64,000 nucleotides of DNA from Leptolyngbya sp. BL0902. Lineage in GTDB: Bacteria; Cyanobacteriota; Cyanobacteriia; Phormidesmidales; Phormidesmidaceae. Below the pieces are notes generated by a model. That model was not told the DNA's origin, did no database searches, and worked only from the letters and a program-made list of their open reading frames with translations. Below, piece after piece: positions 25,457 through 33,283 of this stretch. The position numbers were made by a program, and so were the translations under genes. The stretch is from assembly GCF_016403105.1 (NCBI RefSeq), contig NZ_CP046156.1, positions 1 through 64,000 on the forward strand. The letters run 5' to 3'. Position 1 is the first letter of the stretch. The number at the start of each line of letters is the position of its first letter.

Positions 25457-26276
25457 GAATTTCAGGTCGCTTTGTGGATGAACGAGGGTTAGAGGGCGGT
25501 TCGAGGGCAGGCCAAGGGTCGGGTAGCTCTGAAGTCCCCACAATAACGGTGCCTTGACGCTCCAGCGCATCGCCCCAGACCAGTTGCCCCCCCAGTCCTG
25601 GAATCGGCAGGGCGAAGTCTGGGGCATAGAGCATGAAGTTAGCTAGGGCCACCTCTAGCAACGGTCGGTCTCGCTCCCAGCCCACTAAGGCACGGGCCTG
25701 ATTTGAGGCTTCGAGGGCCAGTCGGCCTGTGCCGAGGCAGGGGTCAAAGAGTCGCACGGGCTTTGCCCTTTGATTGACCTGCTGCCCTAGCTCGGTCATG
25801 AGTTGGGCGACGGGTTGCAGGGTCGGGTAGAAACTCGTGTGCTTCTGGCCGTATCGGCTGCGGGCCAAGAGATGACCGAAATAGTCGCTCGGAAATCGAA
25901 TCAGGAGACTCAAGTCGAAGACATTCTCTAGACGTTTTCGTCTCGCTCCTGCGATGCCGCAGTCCAGCTTGGGGGGCTGTTTCTGATAGGGATGGCCTAG
26001 GCTAAACAACATCCACTGGGCTAGATAGCGCACTTCCTGCATTCCGGGTGTTTGACGATTGCCCCCCAAGGCTTTGCAGCAGGCGTTGAGCATCGCTAGC
26101 GTTCTATCGAATCCGGCCTCTCCCGGCTTGAGGAAGGGAATGGGTTCAGGCGGGGCGAGGGTGTCGAGGGTCAGGTGGGGCTGGGTTTTGGTCTGGTGCC
26201 AGCATTCGTAGCGGCCTTGGTAGGTGGAATCGAGGCGCAGTAGTTCAGGCCACAGCCAGCCATGGGTTTTGGTCAT
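25416..26276 (-). CDS. adenine DNA methyltransferase, SAM-binding half
   Basis: The 286-residue product carries the SAM-binding motif I (RLFDPCLGTGRLALEA, about residues 175-190) with an acidic residue at the end of the next strand (VGWERD). Upstream is GQKHTSFYPTLQPVAQLM, similar to the GQFFTP motif X of HsdM-like enzymes. It lacks the catalytic NPPF motif, which is in the next gene. It ends NQAQLRLF, which resembles a sliding-clamp-binding peptide (QLxLF). The split lies between motif I/III and motif IV. I see no in-frame fusion, and the downstream ATG supports two proteins. Confidence 0.8.
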   Translation of the reverse strand: MTKTHGWLWPELLRLDSTYQGRYECWHQTKTQPHLTLDTLAPPEPIPFLKPGEAGFDRTLAMLNACCKALGGNRQTPGMQEVRYLAQWMLFSLGHPYQKQPPKLDCGIAGARRKRLENVFDLSLLIRFPSDYFGHLLARSRYGQKHTSFYPTLQPVAQLMTELGQQVNQRAKPVRLFDPCLGTGRLALEASNQARALVGWERDRPLLEVALANFMLYAPDFALPIPGLGGQLVWGDALERQGTVIVGTSELPDPWPALEPPSNPRSSTKRPEIHDSDSNQAQLRLF

Positions 26277-26304
26277 GGGTTTAGTGGGGGTAAAGGGTTA
26301 TCAA

Positions 26305-27042
26305 TCAAAGGGCGATTTCAGGAATCTTGCGAATGTCGAGACAGGCGGCTAGGGTGGGGTCTAGGGAGGGTGTGAACTGGGGTTCGCTGTCGCCCTTCAA
26401 CTGCTGGCGGATCCAGGTCTGGGTTTGGTGGTGCCGCTGACGGTTCCAGCGCATGACGAGGGACTGGGGTGGATGGGTAAGACTGAGCGCGACGATGACG
26501 AGCTTGATCTGGTTGAGATTTAGCCCTTCGGTTTGAGTGAAATGCTCCGCTGCGACCCAGAGCTTGACCGCATCGGCTCGGCTGGGTCTGGGCTTGCGGA
26601 TGGCCCAATCGATTAGCTTGGGAAGACCCCGTCGGTAGCCCAGGTTGACGGTGGCCTGAATCCAGTGCGTGGCTCCCTCTAGGGTGAGGGGGGCTTGAAG
26701 GGGCCGCTGGAGGCGTAGGTGTCGGGCCGGGGTTGTTAAGGCAGATGGCGTCAGGGTTTGGATTTGCTCAACGAGAGGCTGAAGCTCAGGGTGTTGGTTG
26801 AGGATGGGCTGATAGTCTAAGCCCAACTGGGCCTGTTGTAGGAGGGTCAGGAGTCGGCGCTGCTGTTCGGCGGGGCTCATCGGCGGCGTGCGGTGGCCAG
26901 GGTGAGCGCTGAATCCACGGGGTTGGCAGAGGTCTTGAATCGACAGGAAGGCCATGGGGGCATTGAAAATAGACGTCCCCCCACCTTCCCGATAGGGAAG
27001 CTTTGGGGGAGGGGGAGTAGCCATGGCCCCGCGTCTTGTCAT
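26305..27042 (-). CDS. hypothetical protein
   Basis: Up to 245 residues, with a Pro/Arg-rich first 29 residues that may not be translated; a start at 26955 (MAFLSIQDLC) gives 216 residues. The body is helical (QRRLLTLLQQAQLGLD, LPKLIDWAIRKP) and basic towards the end (MRWNRQRHHQTQTW). It precedes the methyltransferase gene pair by 28 bp on the same strand, so it is probably part of that operon. No domain is recognised. The upstream region is divergent from a kinase-like gene. Confidence 0.55.
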   Translation of the reverse strand: MTRRGAMATPPPPKLPYREGGGTSIFNAPMAFLSIQDLCQPRGFSAHPGHRTPPMSPAEQQRRLLTLLQQAQLGLDYQPILNQHPELQPLVEQIQTLTPSALTTPARHLRLQRPLQAPLTLEGATHWIQATVNLGYRRGLPKLIDWAIRKPRPSRADAVKLWVAAEHFTQTEGLNLNQIKLVIVALSLTHPPQSLVMRWNRQRHHQTQTWIRQQLKGDSEPQFTPSLDPTLAACLDIRKIPEIAL

Positions 27043-27088
27043 AATTGAGACCTAGAGCCGCGCTGTGACCGCGATTTCACCCCTCCCT

Positions 27089-27748
27089 ATGCGTGACCCC
27101 ATTCCGTCGCTGGTGCAAGGCGTTCGCCAAGACCTGCTGCCAGAACTGCACCTCGAAAGCGTCCATCCGCACCATCCGGTGGTGGTTCACCGGGTGCCGA
27201 GTCCCTGGCGCTGTCTGGGGGTAGGCAACTACGCCGCTGTGTTTGTACACCCCGACTATCCCGAACAGGTGGTCAAAGTCTATGCTCCGGGCCGCCCTGG
27301 GTTTGACGCCGAAGTTGAGGTCTACCGACGGTTGGCTGAGCATCCGGCCTTTTCCCAGTGCTACGCGAGCGAAGACCCGTTTCTCATCCTCAAGCGCCTG
27401 CACGGAGTCACGCTGTACGACTGTCTCCATCGGGGCATCGCCATTCCGCCCCAGGTGATTCGCGATATTGATGCCGCCCTCGACGATATTCGCCGTCTGG
27501 GCCTGTTCCCCCACGATGTCCATGGCCGCAACGTCATGCAGAGCGAAGGACGTGGCCTAGTCGTCGATGTCTCTGACTTTCTCAATTCCGAGCCCTGTCG
27601 CGCCTGGAAGGATGTGAAGTGGGCCTACTGGTGGATTTATCGGCCCTTTTTTCTGCCCCTAGGATTGCCGCTCCCCTATGTTGTCCTAGACGGGGTGCGG
27701 GCGGTGTATCGACTGTTTCGCCGTTGTTTAGGCGTTGTGCTGCGCTAG
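27089..27748 (+). CDS. kinase-fold protein, possible Ser/Thr kinase
   Basis: The 219-residue product has a glycine-loop-like GVGNYAAVF, a Lys in VVKVYAPG, a hydrophobic hinge around EDPFLILKRLHGVTLYDCL, the catalytic-loop motif FPHDVHGRNVM (HxD-xxxxN), and a DVSDF in place of DFG. That is a compact bacterial kinase-like fold, shorter than typical Pkn kinases and ending with a hydrophobic Trp/Tyr-rich tail. A GTG start at 27065 is in frame. The substrate cannot be told. It marks the left edge of the 8-kb block with chromosomal character. Confidence 0.75.
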   Translation: MRDPIPSLVQGVRQDLLPELHLESVHPHHPVVVHRVPSPWRCLGVGNYAAVFVHPDYPEQVVKVYAPGRPGFDAEVEVYRRLAEHPAFSQCYASEDPFLILKRLHGVTLYDCLHRGIAIPPQVIRDIDAALDDIRRLGLFPHDVHGRNVMQSEGRGLVVDVSDFLNSEPCRAWKDVKWAYWWIYRPFFLPLGLPLPYVVLDGVRAVYRLFRRCLGVVLR

Positions 27749-27865
27749 CCTATGGCCATCATGATTGAAGGTATGGTGCTGCCGCTCTGCCGGGAGACCA
27801 GAGGTAGGCCAGTTGCCATAGTAAGAGACCCAACAAACGCCAGTATCGAGTTAGGGTGTTGATGG

Positions 27866-29290
27866 CTATCGCTGATTCTTAGGTTCAACTCGCGTGGGCG
27901 CATGGGTCGATGGCCAAAGGCGCTCGAATTGGGCCGGGGCTATGGCCCGCCACGCCATCATGCCACCTACCGCAACGGTGATGCCTAGGGCACCACTGAG
28001 TACCCAACCCGGTAGCGGGGAGTGCAGACCCAGTTGGGGCTTACTGGGCAGGGTGTGGCGCTGAAACAGTTCATCGGAGAGCCAACTGACGATACCGCTC
28101 AGGTTGTGGACGGGGTTGGGCAACAGACTGAGGTAGGTGCCCTGGCGAATCAGGTGGCCACTGCGTCCGGTGATGGCGATGCGATCAAACAGGTTGGCGG
28201 CTCCCTCGGCTTGGCCCAGTTTGATTAGGGTGCCGCGCAGAGAAACTTGGACAGGCTGGAGCGGCTGATGATGAATCACAGCCTTGAGATTGCTGGCGAT
28301 GGCGGCTCCCTGCTGGTAGGCCACTTGAGCCGTGGCGGGCTGGGGTGCATCGAGCACGGAGCAGTCGCCCCCGGCAAACACGTTGGGATAGCCCGGAACC
28401 TGGAGGGTGGGTAAGACTCGCAGCCGTCCGGTCTGGTCTTTTTGGGCATTCGACAAGTTGGCGATAACGGGGTTAACCTGGTTGCCCGTCATCCAGAGGA
28501 TGGTGTGGGTGGGTAGGGTGTGGGTTTGGCCTTGGCCCGGATCTTGGTAAACCAGATGATTGGCGGCGACCTGAACAGCGGCTCCGGTGAGGAACTGAAT
28601 GGGTATCCAGCGATGTTGCAAGGCCCGCTGCACCGTATCGCGTAGGCCGCTGTTGATGTCGCCCTTGAGGATTTCGGGACTGCGGTTGACGATCACAATC
28701 TTCAGTTCGTCCATCAGACCTTCAAATGGGCTGGCCCACTGGGGCAAGAGATCGCCTAGGGTCGCCGCCATTTCCACCCCCGCTGGCCCCGCCCCAATGA
28801 TCGTCACTGTCAGCAAGGCCCGTCGCTGGTTTGGATCCTGGGTTTGGCTGGCTCGCTGAAGGCATTGGCGCAGGTGACGGCGCAGGTGAGTCACATCTTC
28901 TCCAGTGCGAAAGGCAAAGGCGTGGTCTTTCACCCCCGGAATACCGAAATCCTGGACGATGCTGCCCAATCCCAAGATCAGGTGCCCGTAGGAATAGCGA
29001 TGCCCTGAGGCTAGAATCACGGTTTGGTTGTCTAGGTCGATACGATCTACCGTGTCGTGGATAAAGGTGATCCCGTCGTCGTTGAACAGGGTATCGTAAC
29101 GGGGCCATACCTGCGCCTCGGTGAGTTCGCCGCTGAGGAGTTCGTAGAGCAGCGGTTTGAAGACAAAGCGATCCCCTTTGTCGATCAGCACCATGGGCCG
29201 AGGATGGTGCTGGCGGCAGAGGTGCATGGCGGCAAATAGGCCCGTAAACCCACCGCCCACAATGATGGTTGGCCGTTCTGACCCTGACAT
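27866..29290 (-). CDS. type II NADH dehydrogenase (NDH-2)
   Basis: The 474-residue product (from the Met of MSGSERPTII) has an N-terminal FAD-binding motif IIVGGGFTGL, a second NAD-binding motif TIIGAGPAGVEMA near residue 166, and the FAD-binding VFAGGDCSVLDAP. It transfers electrons from NADH to quinone without pumping protons. The C-terminal hydrophobic segment (GWVLSGALGITVAVGGMMAW) is a membrane anchor seen in cyanobacterial members. The length is normal. It is a housekeeping-type gene and looks out of place between the two element segments. Confidence 0.9.
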   Translation of the reverse strand: MSGSERPTIIVGGGFTGLFAAMHLCRQHHPRPMVLIDKGDRFVFKPLLYELLSGELTEAQVWPRYDTLFNDDGITFIHDTVDRIDLDNQTVILASGHRYSYGHLILGLGSIVQDFGIPGVKDHAFAFRTGEDVTHLRRHLRQCLQRASQTQDPNQRRALLTVTIIGAGPAGVEMAATLGDLLPQWASPFEGLMDELKIVIVNRSPEILKGDINSGLRDTVQRALQHRWIPIQFLTGAAVQVAANHLVYQDPGQGQTHTLPTHTILWMTGNQVNPVIANLSNAQKDQTGRLRVLPTLQVPGYPNVFAGGDCSVLDAPQPATAQVAYQQGAAIASNLKAVIHHQPLQPVQVSLRGTLIKLGQAEGAANLFDRIAITGRSGHLIRQGTYLSLLPNPVHNLSGIVSWLSDELFQRHTLPSKPQLGLHSPLPGWVLSGALGITVAVGGMMAWRAIAPAQFERLWPSTHAPTRVEPKNQR

Positions 29291-29485
29291 CGCTACTCCT
29301 TGAACGCACAGGTTCATGATGACAGGGCGATATGAGAGCGTCCTGAGTCACGGATCAACAGTGCATGAGGGGCTTGCTCTCTCATCAAGTTCTCAGCTTA
29401 GGTTCAGGCGCACTTCAGAGGGGTTCTGTTAGCTGGTAGTCAGCGAGGCTTAGGCCGTTTTACCCCATCGACAGGCACTCCAACC

Positions 29486-29806
29486 ATGAATTTCCAGTTC
29501 AAATACCTTGCGGTTCTGGCCACCATCGGAGCCATTGGCATGGGCGCAGTCGCCGCTGGCAATGCCCCCTCTGGCGCAAATCCCTGTTCGGGCAATACCC
29601 CCGGCGTAGTCAACCCCTGCGCCGGAGCGAATCCTTGCGCCGGAAATCCCTGTGCAGGCAAGGCGAATCCTTGTGCGAGTAAAACCGATCCCTGCGCCGG
29701 AGCGAATCCTTGTGCCAGCAAGGCAGACCCCTGTGCAGGCAAGGCGAATCCCTGTGCGAGTAAAGCTGACCCCTGCGCCGGAGCAAACCCTTGCGCCGGA
29801 AGTTAA
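29486..29806 (+). CDS. exported Cys-rich pentapeptide-repeat protein
   Basis: The 106-residue product has a hydrophobic N-terminal signal (YLAVLATIGAIGMGAVAAG), then eleven Cys, each in the setting NPCAG, NPCAS or DPCAG, with spacings of 5-7 residues. Only Asn, Asp, Pro, Ala, Gly, Ser and Lys accompany the Cys. The regular spacing suggests a metal-binding or thiol-buffering peptide, or a precursor of a modified peptide. It lies directly before a DoxX gene and a cysteine-dioxygenase-like gene in the same direction. The nearest idea is the small Cys-rich proteins of bufferin-like loci, but no BufB or BufC is present. Confidence 0.75.
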   Translation: MNFQFKYLAVLATIGAIGMGAVAAGNAPSGANPCSGNTPGVVNPCAGANPCAGNPCAGKANPCASKTDPCAGANPCASKADPCAGKANPCASKADPCAGANPCAGS

Positions 29807-29875
29807 GCACCTGCTCTAGCCCTGTCTCCACCTATCGCTAAATCGATTCTTGCCATTCCTTGTTGAGGTACACCC

Positions 29876-30316
29876 ATGTTCCGTTCTGTGCCCCGTTCTA
29901 CCGACTACGCCCTGCTGATGTTGCGATTGGCCACCATTTTTGTGTTTCTCCCCCACGGTCTCACCAAAGCCTTTAATTGGCCGATGGCGAGTGCGATGTT
30001 TGCTGACATGGGCTTTCCGGGCTGGCTCGGCCCCATTACGGGCATTGTGGAAGTAATCGCCAGCGTGCTGCTGTTGGTCGGATTTTTGAATAAGTGGGCC
30101 AGTCTGGCGTTTTTAACCATTATGGCGGCGGCGATTACAGGCGTTCATGTGCCCCTGTCCTTTGCCGCAGGATCACCCACCCCCGGCCTAGAACGCGATA
30201 TCCTCCTAGTAGCTGCCGTCTTGGTGCTGATGGCCTTTGGCCCCGGTGCCATTGCCATCGACTCCCAAGCCCCAGCCCTGGCCAACCCATCCCCCGCCGA
30301 ACGCAGCTTCCAGTAG
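29876..30316 (+). CDS. DoxX-family membrane protein
   Basis: The 146-residue product has four hydrophobic segments in the DoxX order: LLMLRLATIFVFLPHGLTK, MFADMGFPGWLGPITGIVEVI, LNKWASLAFLTIMAAAITG and LLVAAVLVLMAFGPGAI. HGLTK and the AxMFADMGFP region are the usual landmarks. DoxX proteins are linked to thiol, sulfur or oxidative-stress handling. It lies between the Cys-repeat protein and the cysteine-dioxygenase-like gene, which gives the operon a sulfur or metal theme. Confidence 0.85.
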   Translation: MFRSVPRSTDYALLMLRLATIFVFLPHGLTKAFNWPMASAMFADMGFPGWLGPITGIVEVIASVLLLVGFLNKWASLAFLTIMAAAITGVHVPLSFAAGSPTPGLERDILLVAAVLVLMAFGPGAIAIDSQAPALANPSPAERSFQ

Positions 30317-30332
30317 GTTAAAGGCCCACTCC

Positions 30333-30941
30333 ATGACGAACCACAACTGGCTTGTCACCGACAACGGACAATGCCGCGACTTCGGGAATGCTGAGATGGC
30401 CGAACCCGCCGAGTACTATCGCCTCTACCGCTTCCTCACCGACCTGGAAGACATCTTGAAAGTGACCCACGACGATGTGGCCCGCCTAGAGGCGATTACT
30501 CCGCTGGTGCGCACCCTGCTCATCAGTTCCTTCTGGCTCCAGATGGAATACGACCCACCCAACCCAAAAACGGGCTGGAGCGTGCGCTTTCTCTACCAAG
30601 AACACGAGTTTCCTATCACGATTCAAATGGTGGCCTGGGCACCAGGGCAGCGGTCGCCCATCCATAACCACGGCACCTGGGGCATTGTGGCCCTGCTGGA
30701 TGGGCAAGAGCGCAACCGCCTATGGCAACGCCAACCCGATGCCGACCACCCCGACCTCCTTGCCCCCACCCAAGACCTCATCCTCAATCCGGGCGACATC
30801 GTGGCCCTCACCGCCGACGCCATCCACAGCGTCGAACCCCTAGGGGATGCGCCCACGATCTCCTTCAACCTCTATGGTGTCACCAATTTTCAAAAGCGCT
30901 ATGAATTTGACCCCGACCACCACACCGCTAAGCGCTTTTGA
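30333..30941 (+). CDS. cupin protein similar to cysteine dioxygenase
   Basis: The 202-residue product has a cupin core with iron-ligand-like histidines in SPIHNHGTWGIVALLDGQER and a third His in ADAIHSVEPLGD. It resembles the family of bacterial cysteine-dioxygenase-like enzymes that oxidise small thiols to sulfinic acids. The start at 30333 lies 16 bp after the DoxX stop, suggesting co-transcription. Whether the substrate is cysteine, a related thiol or the Cys-repeat peptide nearby is unknown. Confidence 0.8.
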   Translation: MTNHNWLVTDNGQCRDFGNAEMAEPAEYYRLYRFLTDLEDILKVTHDDVARLEAITPLVRTLLISSFWLQMEYDPPNPKTGWSVRFLYQEHEFPITIQMVAWAPGQRSPIHNHGTWGIVALLDGQERNRLWQRQPDADHPDLLAPTQDLILNPGDIVALTADAIHSVEPLGDAPTISFNLYGVTNFQKRYEFDPDHHTAKRF

Positions 30942-31065
30942 TAGTCGTAGCTCAAGGAAAGGCCGTTGATCAAGCAGTGAATAGGCCAAGAGTTGCATGA
31001 TAATCAATAGGTTTAAAACTCACCGATAGCCGCAATTCCTTCCACACCAACGCATTGCTGAACAG

Positions 31066-31449
31066 CTATATGACACTCACGGAGTAGGCACGAATCGCTG
31101 AATCTACGGTCGCAATTGTGAGGTCGTTCCGCAACGCCTGACAGATCAGCATTCTGTCAAATGGATCACGATGTGATAGGGGTAGTTTAGTCAATTGAAT
31201 CACACTCATTTCATCCAGTGCAAGACTATCAATTTGATGAAGATCACGTTGCCTGGGCAAGTAGGTTTCGGGAGATTCTGGCAAAGAAAGTTTACCCAAC
31301 TGGTATTTTACGATGACTTCCCAGATAGACACTGAACTTAGATAAACGTCGTTGTCTGGATCACGAATTGTATCTCGAATAGTTGTGGACAACCGAATGT
31401 CAGCATTGATGAACCACAAAAAGATATGCGTATCTAATAGGATTCTCAT
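31066..31449 (-). CDS. PIN-domain toxin (VapC-like)
   Basis: The 127-residue product begins MRILLDTHIFLWFI, with the first catalytic acid. It has the second acidic site in SSVSIWEVIVKYQLGKL, and HRDPFDRMLICQAL near the C-terminus with the third and fourth (TIATVDSAI). PIN toxins cleave RNA, often tRNA, until the antitoxin is bound. The start overlaps the antitoxin gene by 4 bp (ATGA), a sign of translational coupling. The family assignment is clear. Confidence 0.9.
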   Translation of the reverse strand: MRILLDTHIFLWFINADIRLSTTIRDTIRDPDNDVYLSSVSIWEVIVKYQLGKLSLPESPETYLPRQRDLHQIDSLALDEMSVIQLTKLPLSHRDPFDRMLICQALRNDLTIATVDSAIRAYSVSVI

Positions 31450-31682
31450 TTTCCCTCGAAGGCGTTCAGCATATCGTCAGGCAAGGAAGCATCAAAATCC
31501 TCTGGAACGGTAAACTCCCCTGCACACAAACCAAAGGGTCGTAATGGTTTACTCGTGGTAATCGGCTTCAGCTCAGCAATGGGCTGATCGGCTCTAAAAA
31601 TGACCAGGGTCTCACCCGCCTCGACCTGTTTTAAATACTTGAGCGGCTCACGCTGAAGGTCATCAATGGTGATGTTTAGCAT
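31446..31682 (-). CDS. antitoxin of the PIN toxin, Phd/VapB-like
   Basis: The 78-residue product begins MLNITIDDLQREPLKYLKQV, with VEAGETLVIFRADQPIAELKPI, the pattern of short Phd-type antitoxins that bind DNA through the N-terminus. The C-terminal acidic half (FTVPEDFDASLPDDMLNAFEG) would wrap the toxin. The start overlaps the end of the histidine kinase gene by 7 bp, so the pair could be co-transcribed with it. Confidence 0.85.
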   Translation of the reverse strand: MLNITIDDLQREPLKYLKQVEAGETLVIFRADQPIAELKPITTSKPLRPFGLCAGEFTVPEDFDASLPDDMLNAFEGK

Positions 31683-32839
31683 AGGTTTTCCTCGGTATCG
31701 CTCGACAAATCTTGACCGGATATATCCCTTTCGCGACGGGGCAGCACAACGCAAACGGTGGTTCCAGCTTCAGCGGTGGACTCAATCGTGAGAGCTCCCC
31801 CGTGAGCCTCCACAATACGTTTGACGATGGCAAGGCCCAGACCATTCCCCCCTGGCTTGGTGGTAAAAAAGGGGTGCCCCATCTTGGCGAGCACTGCTGG
31901 CGGAATCGGGTCGCCGCCATTGTGGATCGTCACGGTTAGGCCGTTAGGGTTTTGGGCAGGGGCGATGTGCCAAGTGACCCTATCGCCGGGGGCAACAGCC
32001 TCGCAGGCATTGCGAATCAGGTTGATGAACACCTGCTTGAGTTTGTCCACATCGCCCAAAATCCAGGCTTCGGGGAGGTCAGACTTTAGCACTAGCGACC
32101 GCCCTTGGGCCATGGGCAGGGTGGAGAGATGATCCTTGAGTTGCTGGGCAAAGGCGACCAACTCAAAGGGGAGGGGCGCTAGGACGGGTTCGCGGGCGTA
32201 CTGCAAAATTTCGTTGAGCAGTTGCTTCAGGCGATCCGCTTCTTCTAGGGCGAGGGACAGCCGTCGCTGGGCACGGTCGGGTAGGGGCATCTCCCGAAAA
32301 GACTCCAGCCCCATCAGAATGGTGGTAAGAGGGCTGCGGACTTCGTGGACAATCATGGCGGCGAGTTCGCCAATTTCCGCCAATCGCTCGGTGGCGGCTT
32401 GGGCCTGTTTGCGTTCGGTAATGTCTCGCACCATGGAGATGATGCACTGCCGTCCCTCCAGCGCCACCACCGCTGCCGAAATTTCGGCGGGTACCGTTTC
32501 CCCTAGCTTGGTCATGCAGGAGAGTTCGTTTGTCCAGCCGTGACCCTCCTGCAATACCGTCCGGCCAAAGGCTTGGAAGGCCGATAGGTCATGGGGATGA
32601 ATGGCGGAAACCGCCACCGTGGTCAGCAGTTCTTCGTGGCTATAGCCCAACATCTGACTGGCCTTTGGGTTGGCTTCCAGGAAGCGGTCGGCCTGGGGGT
32701 CGATTAAAAAAATGGCGTCGTTGGAATGGTGAAAGATGGTTTGCAGCCGTTGTTCGCTCTCTGACGGTGATCCATCAACTACGGCTGACGCATCATCGGC
32801 CCATGATTCCGACCGTTCTCCTGGTGGCCCTATGGTCAT
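31676..32839 (-). CDS. PAS-domain sensor histidine kinase
   Basis: The 387-residue product has a PAS domain (IFHHSNDAIFLIDPQADRFL and LEANPKASQMLGYSHEEL) near the N-terminus, a HisKA region with the phospho-acceptor VHEVRSPLTTI, and an ATP-binding region with INLIRNACEAV (N box), PFFTTKPGGNGLGLAIVKRI (F and G boxes). It has no clear membrane segment, so it is a cytoplasmic sensor. No cognate response regulator adjoins it; the next genes are the PIN module. An ATG at 32863 is a possible earlier start. Confidence 0.9.
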   Translation of the reverse strand: MTIGPPGERSESWADDASAVVDGSPSESEQRLQTIFHHSNDAIFLIDPQADRFLEANPKASQMLGYSHEELLTTVAVSAIHPHDLSAFQAFGRTVLQEGHGWTNELSCMTKLGETVPAEISAAVVALEGRQCIISMVRDITERKQAQAATERLAEIGELAAMIVHEVRSPLTTILMGLESFREMPLPDRAQRRLSLALEEADRLKQLLNEILQYAREPVLAPLPFELVAFAQQLKDHLSTLPMAQGRSLVLKSDLPEAWILGDVDKLKQVFINLIRNACEAVAPGDRVTWHIAPAQNPNGLTVTIHNGGDPIPPAVLAKMGHPFFTTKPGGNGLGLAIVKRIVEAHGGALTIESTAEAGTTVCVVLPRRERDISGQDLSSDTEENLC

Positions 32840-32894
32840 GGCGTACCCTAATGTGTGGCCCAATGGCTTGGGCTACCATGGTAACAGATCACAA

Positions 32895-32935
32895 AAATGG
32901 CCCAAGTCCTTAGCTAATCTTGACTTGAGCCATTT
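32895..32935 (-). terminator. strong hairpin
   Basis: AAATGGCCCAAGTC (32895-32908) pairs with GACTTGAGCCATTT (32922-32935) at 13 of 14 positions. With the next hairpin it separates the EF-hand gene from the kinase gene. Confidence 0.6.
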
Positions 32936-32946
32936 GAGTTTGTCCT

Positions 32947-32984
32947 AGGTTTGGGCATAGCGATGATGGCTACGGCCCAAACCT
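32947..32984 (-). terminator. hairpin downstream of the EF-hand gene
   Basis: AGGTTTGGGC (32947-32956) and GCCCAAACCT (32975-32984) pair perfectly, directly after the EF-hand stop on the minus strand. Confidence 0.5.
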
Positions 32985-32988
32985 TAAG

Positions 32989-33162
32989 CTAGGATCCACG
33001 CTGGTCGCGGTTGTAGTCCACCAGTTCTCCCAGGCTAACCATGCCGTCGCCATTTAAGTCTGCGGCTGGATCGTGGATTGTGGTTTGGGAGGCCATCGCC
33101 GCTGAGGCCAGGGTCAAGCTGGAGATCAGAATCGTCAAACCAGAGATGAGCGTCCGTTTCAT
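32989..33162 (-). CDS. 57-residue exported EF-hand protein
   Basis: This short gene runs from an ATG at 33162 to TAG at 32989. The product has a signal peptide (MKRTLISGLTILISSLTLAS ending at AMAS). One canonical EF-hand loop follows, DLNGDGMVSLGE, with Asp at 1, Asn at 3, Asp at 5, Ser at 9 and Glu at 12, so it is expected to bind calcium. It is flanked by two strong downstream hairpins. Single EF-hand exported peptides are rare as free-standing genes, so it may act as a calcium sensor or as a buffer. Confidence 0.8.
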   Translation of the reverse strand: MKRTLISGLTILISSLTLASAAMASQTTIHDPAADLNGDGMVSLGELVDYNRDQRGS

Positions 33163-33283
33163 GGGGTTCTCCTAGGGAGGGAAATGTCCCTCGTGTTGTG
33201 TGTGGTTTACAGTTCCCATGGTGCGAGGCTGGCCTGAGTCCTCCCTAAGCGGCGGATAGACGATTGCCTAGAATATCGTGAGA

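Noticed and set aside
28722-29351. A 209-codon open frame on the minus strand within the NDH-2 gene, in another frame.
   Set aside because: The NDH-2 frame has clear FAD and NAD motifs, and the overlapping frame is Arg/Pro/Gly-rich as expected of a high-GC shadow.
30237-30332. A longer N-terminus for the cupin protein.
   Set aside because: The 32 extra residues are Pro-rich, overlap the DoxX gene and do not fit the family; the ATG at 30333 is adequate.
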